64,000 bases of DNA from Physcomitrium patens. Taxonomy: Eukaryota; Streptophyta; Bryopsida; Funariales; Funariaceae. How positions within the stretch are numbered: the stretch's first letter is position 1; every line of letters starts with the position of its first letter. The stretch lies in the NCBI RefSeq assembly GCF_000002425.4, contig NC_037254.1, positions 7,236,144 through 7,300,143 on the forward strand. Reading direction: 5' to 3'. Positions 60,037 to 64,000 of this stretch are shown one piece after another. A program made the translations under genes and the position numbers. The notes beneath the pieces are model-generated. The model worked only from the letters and a program-made list of their open reading frames with translations. It did no database searches and had not been told where the DNA came from.

Positions 60037-61400
60037 GTGTCCTATTATATTACTCTCTGTTGTTTGACCTGTTTTGTATTGAGTGTGGGTTTTTTGACTC
60101 CACATTCTGATCACCCGCACTCATTTGCTCCTTGTTTTGGAGCTGCTTCACTGTTGCAAATTGATCACATGAAGTACTCACAAGAATAGTAGTTTTATAC
60201 AAGGATCCGAACTTAAGTGATGTGATCAATGGGTTGCTTGAGTAAATGGAACGAAATATTTGCGTGTTTGAACAAAGAGATGAGAAATTGATGATTCATT
60301 TTTAAAACCAAGAGTGACTCATTTGAGATACAATTATATATTATAGGCAATGGATGTGGGTGTGGAAATTTTAATTCAGCATAATAGAAGAACCGTTTAG
60401 ATTCAGCAAACAAAATTGAGGTACACCTTTGACTACGTATTCCTCCATTTTTGGTATATGATAGCCAGTATGTGCAATTGATCACAATGATTAGAATGTG
60501 CCTTTAAGCAAAAGGAACCAAAGTCGTAGTTCTTGATTTATCGAAATCGTGACATTGAAATTATGGAGTAATATATGTATTTGCAATAAGCTACGTTGCA
60601 ATGATCAAAATCTCAGAATTAATGCAAAAAAGGTAATTGAAACATCTTTTTTATTTATTTATTTTATTTTACTGTCGTGTAAATCATGGAATGACAATAT
60701 TTATTTATTTGTGGGATTTAGCCTTTGTTTATCACCAAGATGAAAAAAGCATTTGATCATAAAATGTGGTCAAATTGATTCTTCTTCTTGTCATTGGCAT
60801 GATAAACTTGAAAGCCCTAGTTTCAGAATTAGTGAAGTTGTTTCCAGGGAGCGGAGATGATGGAGAGGAGAATTCTTCTGCGCATGGTGAAGAAGGGGCA
60901 TAATATACACCGAAAATTCGCAAAGATCATTCTCGAATTTGATTAACATAACATAGAGCATGGCGTTTAGTCCTTGCCTTCATCCTACGCATCCCCTCTC
61001 AGTGTAGCGAGAGCATATCAGACGAGGAAACCAGGTGCTCGCATTTTAAGCAAGCAGAAACTGCTATCTGCAATGACAGTTAACAACAACTATCTCATTA
61101 TTCGAGGAGGCTCTGCTTGAGGACGAGAAAGCTTGGCTCATACGGCGATTTGGTATCTGTCAAACCAGAGCCTCAAAAGTTGAGGCATGAGCAAGATGAG
61201 GCAATTACAAATAGGAAATGATACTCAATTCCATTCCAAGACTGTGATTGTCCTGAGAAGGAAGTAGGCCCTCCCTGTGAAAAGACGGGGATACAATAAA
61301 TATCTCCCCCATCTAAGTGGCGGAAAATCAAAATTGTTGAGTCACTAGATTGCAGCATGAAAAGACCTGATTTAGAGCTGAAGCACAAGTCACAGCACTT
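60037..61400. other. sequence without a recognised gene
   Basis: Moderately AT-rich. ORFs up to 90 codons on both strands without family likeness. A short GC-richer island lies at about 60960-61180. Nothing supported. Confidence 0.35.
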
Positions 61401-61438
61401 TTACTGATAATCAACGGAATTTGCGATCGGTGGAGGAG

Positions 61439-61771
61439 ATGACGAATGTTGTTTCAGAATCATTCTCAGGTGGTGGCGTCAGAAGTGCCTCAGCAGAGTC
61501 TGCATTGAAAGAAGTGACTGCATTGAAAAAGATGCTATCAAAATTTGCGAGAAGCATGGCTGTAACAGGGAGTGGAACAGAACAGTCGCCAACAAATGAT
61601 AACCCAGAGCCAGCTCATTATGCTCACAGTACAAATCATTGGGAAGGAAAGACTATGGCAAACAGGTCAGCTTTGCCTTCTGAGATGGTGGCCACTAATG
61701 CATCTTCTCCAGTGGTGAAAGCGAACTTGCTGAAGAGGTTATCAGCCGCTCCCGAGAACCTCTGGATTTAG
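61439..61771 (+). CDS. unassigned ORF with short coiled segment, doubtful
   Basis: 110 codons from the ATG at 61439; the frame is open a few codons further up. The peptide begins 'MTNVVSESFSGGGVRSASAE', continues with a helix-forming stretch 'SALKEVTALKKMLSKFARSM' and ends in Ser/Asn/Pro-rich sequence. This looks like the end of a real protein, but no upstream exon or family could be tied to it. It may be the last exon of a gene or a gene fragment. Confidence 0.3.
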   Translation: MTNVVSESFSGGGVRSASAESALKEVTALKKMLSKFARSMAVTGSGTEQSPTNDNPEPAHYAHSTNHWEGKTMANRSALPSEMVATNASSPVVKANLLKRLSAAPENLWI

Positions 61772-61954
61772 AGAGCAAGATTAGCAATACTGTTGTGCCA
61801 AACTGTTCAGTTATTGATTACGACCTTGGGTTTAGGTGTCCTTGAATTTGCATTTGTTTTGCCATGTTGGAGCTCCAAGCAGCACGAGCATGCTTCTCAC
61901 GAGTAGTTTCATATCGTGAACGTATCTCGAGGAATGTTTCAGCAAAAAAGCGGC

Positions 61955-62158
61955 TCAAAATCCATCAAGAACTTGCTTGCCTGTAAAGCCTCGGATAAGA
62001 TCTTGTGATTTTTTGAGGATATAGACGAAAACTTCGATGGCAAAAATTGACAGTCCATACTGCATGTTGAGGCTTTGGAATGTCACGATGATGCCTTTGA
62101 AGGAGGTAACTACAAGTGCAGATGACTGTGTCACCGAGGAAGCGCCTTCTTCAGACAA
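61955..62158 (-). CDS. unassigned ORF, doubtful
   Basis: 67 codons on the minus strand, with a hydrophobic/amphipathic middle ('YGLSIFAIEVFVYILKK'). The sequence beyond its stop stays open in another minus frame ('RYETTREKHARAAW'), suggesting one frameshift or a splice. No family recognised. It may be a degraded exon. Confidence 0.2.
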   Translation of the reverse strand: MSEEGASSVTQSSALVVTSFKGIIVTFQSLNMQYGLSIFAIEVFVYILKKSQDLIRGFTGKQVLDGF

Positions 62159-62305
62159 GGATGAGCTGTGGAGTTAAACTAGTAAAGAGAAACGATCGCA
62201 CGGGTGCTTCAGAACACATCTTCCTAGAACCTGCTAAGCACGACGTCGAGGTCCGTGAGCGGTATGGATGAAACAGCAGAGGTGTCGACATCCGCATCTG
62301 ATGCG

Positions 62306-62348
62306 TCGACATCCACAGCACCAGAGACACCTCAGATGTGGATGTCGA
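62306..62348. repeat. 12-bp inverted repeat, 19-base loop
   Basis: Arms 'tcgacatccaca' (62306-62317) and 'tgtggatgtcga' (62337-62348) pair perfectly. A second arm-like copy, 'tcgacatccgca', lies about 20 bp to the left, and 'gaggtgtc' (from 62279) can pair with 'gacacctc' (from 62325). So several alternative hairpins are possible in about 70 bp. Confidence 0.8.
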
Positions 62349-62649
62349 TGCACATTGTTAAGTGAGTAGGCGGAGAAGTTGCAGGTCTTAGAAAAGAAGA
62401 GTAGAGCGGATTCTGAGTGTTTTTTGTTAATGGTTTTGTCGATGGCGCATGATTGGAATAGGCGAGTAGTTCAGAAGATTGTGCAGGTGGTAGGCGAGTA
62501 CTGAGCGATGGTCCAGGAATCTTTTGCGATCTAGGAAGGAGCGGTAGCAGTGGTTCTTGTGTGGTTCGGAAGCCCCGACACACATGATTCTAGGTGTACT
62601 TCAGATGTACTCGTTGGATCAGCATTGAAACTATACATACATTACACAA

Positions 62650-64000
62650 GTTAATTATAGTGATCTGATTTTCGTGAGTTGCTGCGTTCTGAGCCCTTGA
62701 TGTGAACGCCGCTTAATATTCTCCATAGCCTGGACAGGATTTGCACGAGTGCCCAATACAGTTAGAATACGCCATCGGTTGTGAGTCGGTGCATTATTGG
62801 AGGGCTTTGGAATTTCTAGAACCAATCTTTGGTATGAGTGAATATCAAGGTGGGATTCACTGGGTAAGAGCCGCTTGATGTTAGCGTTTCATCGAAATTG
62901 GATCTACGACGCCTGCGCAGATTAGATCACGTAACTTCAGAGGAGCAGTTCTGAGAGCTCAACAGTTGAATTGCCGTGAACGTCTGTGTTACTGAAGTGG
63001 CTTAAATTCTGGTTCCAACCAGCTAAAAATCGTCTAGATCGGTGTATTGAGGTGACTGCAGCGACTGCTGGAGTGAAGGGAGGGCATCAAGCAAGGGCTC
63101 TAGTTTGACAAGGTCCATTGTAAGGTGAAGTGATTGAAATCAACAAAAGAAAAAGAAAAAAGGAAAAGAAAAAAAAATCATTGAAGCCTGTGTGTGTGAA
63201 TTGGTAAGGTCATCAAGTTAATAATTGTTGTTATTTTTTTCTTATTTGTTTAATTATCACAATTGTTGAAGACAATAATTAAGATAGGAATAAGGTTTGT
63301 TAGCAATGTTTTGTAGAAGTAGGGTTTATGATTGACGCTTTAGATGTTGTTAGTGTTTTTTTAGGATTTGAGTTGATTACCTTAAGTTTTATATACAAAT
63401 TATCCACAAGTCAATAGTTTTTAGCATTTTTTTACGGATTTATAAGAATAGATGATTTTTTTTATCTTAGAATTAATAATATTAAATATATACAATAGAT
63501 GGAGTAATAATAGAAAAATGCAATTGAAGATTTTCAAATTAATGAGAGGATTTTTAATTGTTACAAAAGAGGTGACAATATTACAAAGAATAGTTCATGT
63601 TTGAACCTTGTTAATTTTGACATGTGTGTATAAAAGCCTATTTATGACAATTTAAAGAATATTAGTCACTTAAAACTTAAGCTATGATGATGGTTGTAGA
63701 ATGAGTTATAATAGTGAAAAACTTTGTACAATTAGTTGTTTTATCATTATAAATAAAATAAGTATATATAGCTAAATAATTATTTATATAATATATGAGC
63801 ATGAATCTTAATTTTAATATCTTGTTTGTAGTTATTGCTGTTAGGAATAAGGCTTATTTGACTTGAATAAATATATACTATGCAACGTGTTTACTTAAAA
63901 TAATAATATAAATTTAATATGTAATTGTGAGTGCATTATTATAAAATAAAGTAAAAATTTGAGAAAAATTAATATGGCATATATTTTGGAGTTGATGAAG
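62650..64000. other. AT-rich right end
   Basis: Moderate GC to about 63120, then an A-rich stretch ('aaaagaaaaagaaaaaagg') and strongly AT-rich DNA to the window end. No credible ORF, RNA gene or repeat unit seen. Confidence 0.45.

Noticed and set aside
1-64000. tRNA, rRNA or CRISPR features
   Set aside because: No cloverleaf with A and B boxes, no rRNA-like block and no spaced direct-repeat array of CRISPR type was seen on reading; a covariance search would be decisive for tRNA and small RNA genes.

Overview
The window looks like nuclear DNA of a moss, most likely Physcomitrium patens or a close relative. This is an inference from four things. There are intron-rich plant genes with short GT-AG introns. 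There is a decayed 24-residue-period LRR array of the plant TIR-NBS-LRR type. There is a chromodomain-bearing Ty3/gypsy retroelement. Finally, AT-rich, microsatellite-rich intergenic tracts alternate with GC-richer gene islands. No bacterial, organellar or CRISPR signal was seen.

Layout. 1-850 is a decayed LRR tandem array, followed by AT-rich DNA to about 2.65 kb. A four-exon gene (3580-5424) encodes a protein resembling the C-terminal part of PRLI-interacting-factor/BTB-type plant proteins. 6440-12515 is an almost full-length but inactivated Ty3/gypsy element with two LTRs. AT-rich relics run to about 14.5 kb, and unassigned moderate-GC sequence to about 19.8 kb. An eleven-exon GDP-fucose O-fucosyltransferase-family gene (19848-24221) and a ten-exon ABCD-type ABC transporter gene (25697-30169) follow in the same direction. 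Downstream lies a 40-bp perfect inverted repeat (30262-30879), then about 4 kb of AT-rich DNA with (TA)n arrays. Next come ATG13 (35375-38577, four exons), another AT-rich spacer, and a 27-exon symplekin gene (40907-53277). The latter is convergent with a four-exon PP2C phosphatase gene on the minus strand (55651-58602). The right end holds a GC-rich, possibly divergent promoter region (58.6-60.0 kb), two short unassigned ORFs near 61.4-62.2 kb and AT-rich sequence to the end.

How the genes relate. They do not form a pathway. They are ordinary housekeeping-type plant genes: autophagy initiation (ATG13), mRNA 3'-end processing (symplekin), glycosylation (O-FucT), membrane transport (ABCD) and dephosphorylation (PP2C). 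Exon joins for all six gene models were worked out by hand and keep phase throughout. The least ordinary observations are the long-armed inverted repeat behind the ABC transporter gene, the mutation pattern in the two decayed elements, duplicated phase-matched splice donors in the ABCD gene, a possible glycine-rich extension on ATG13, and GA tracts on the sense strand of most gene leaders.
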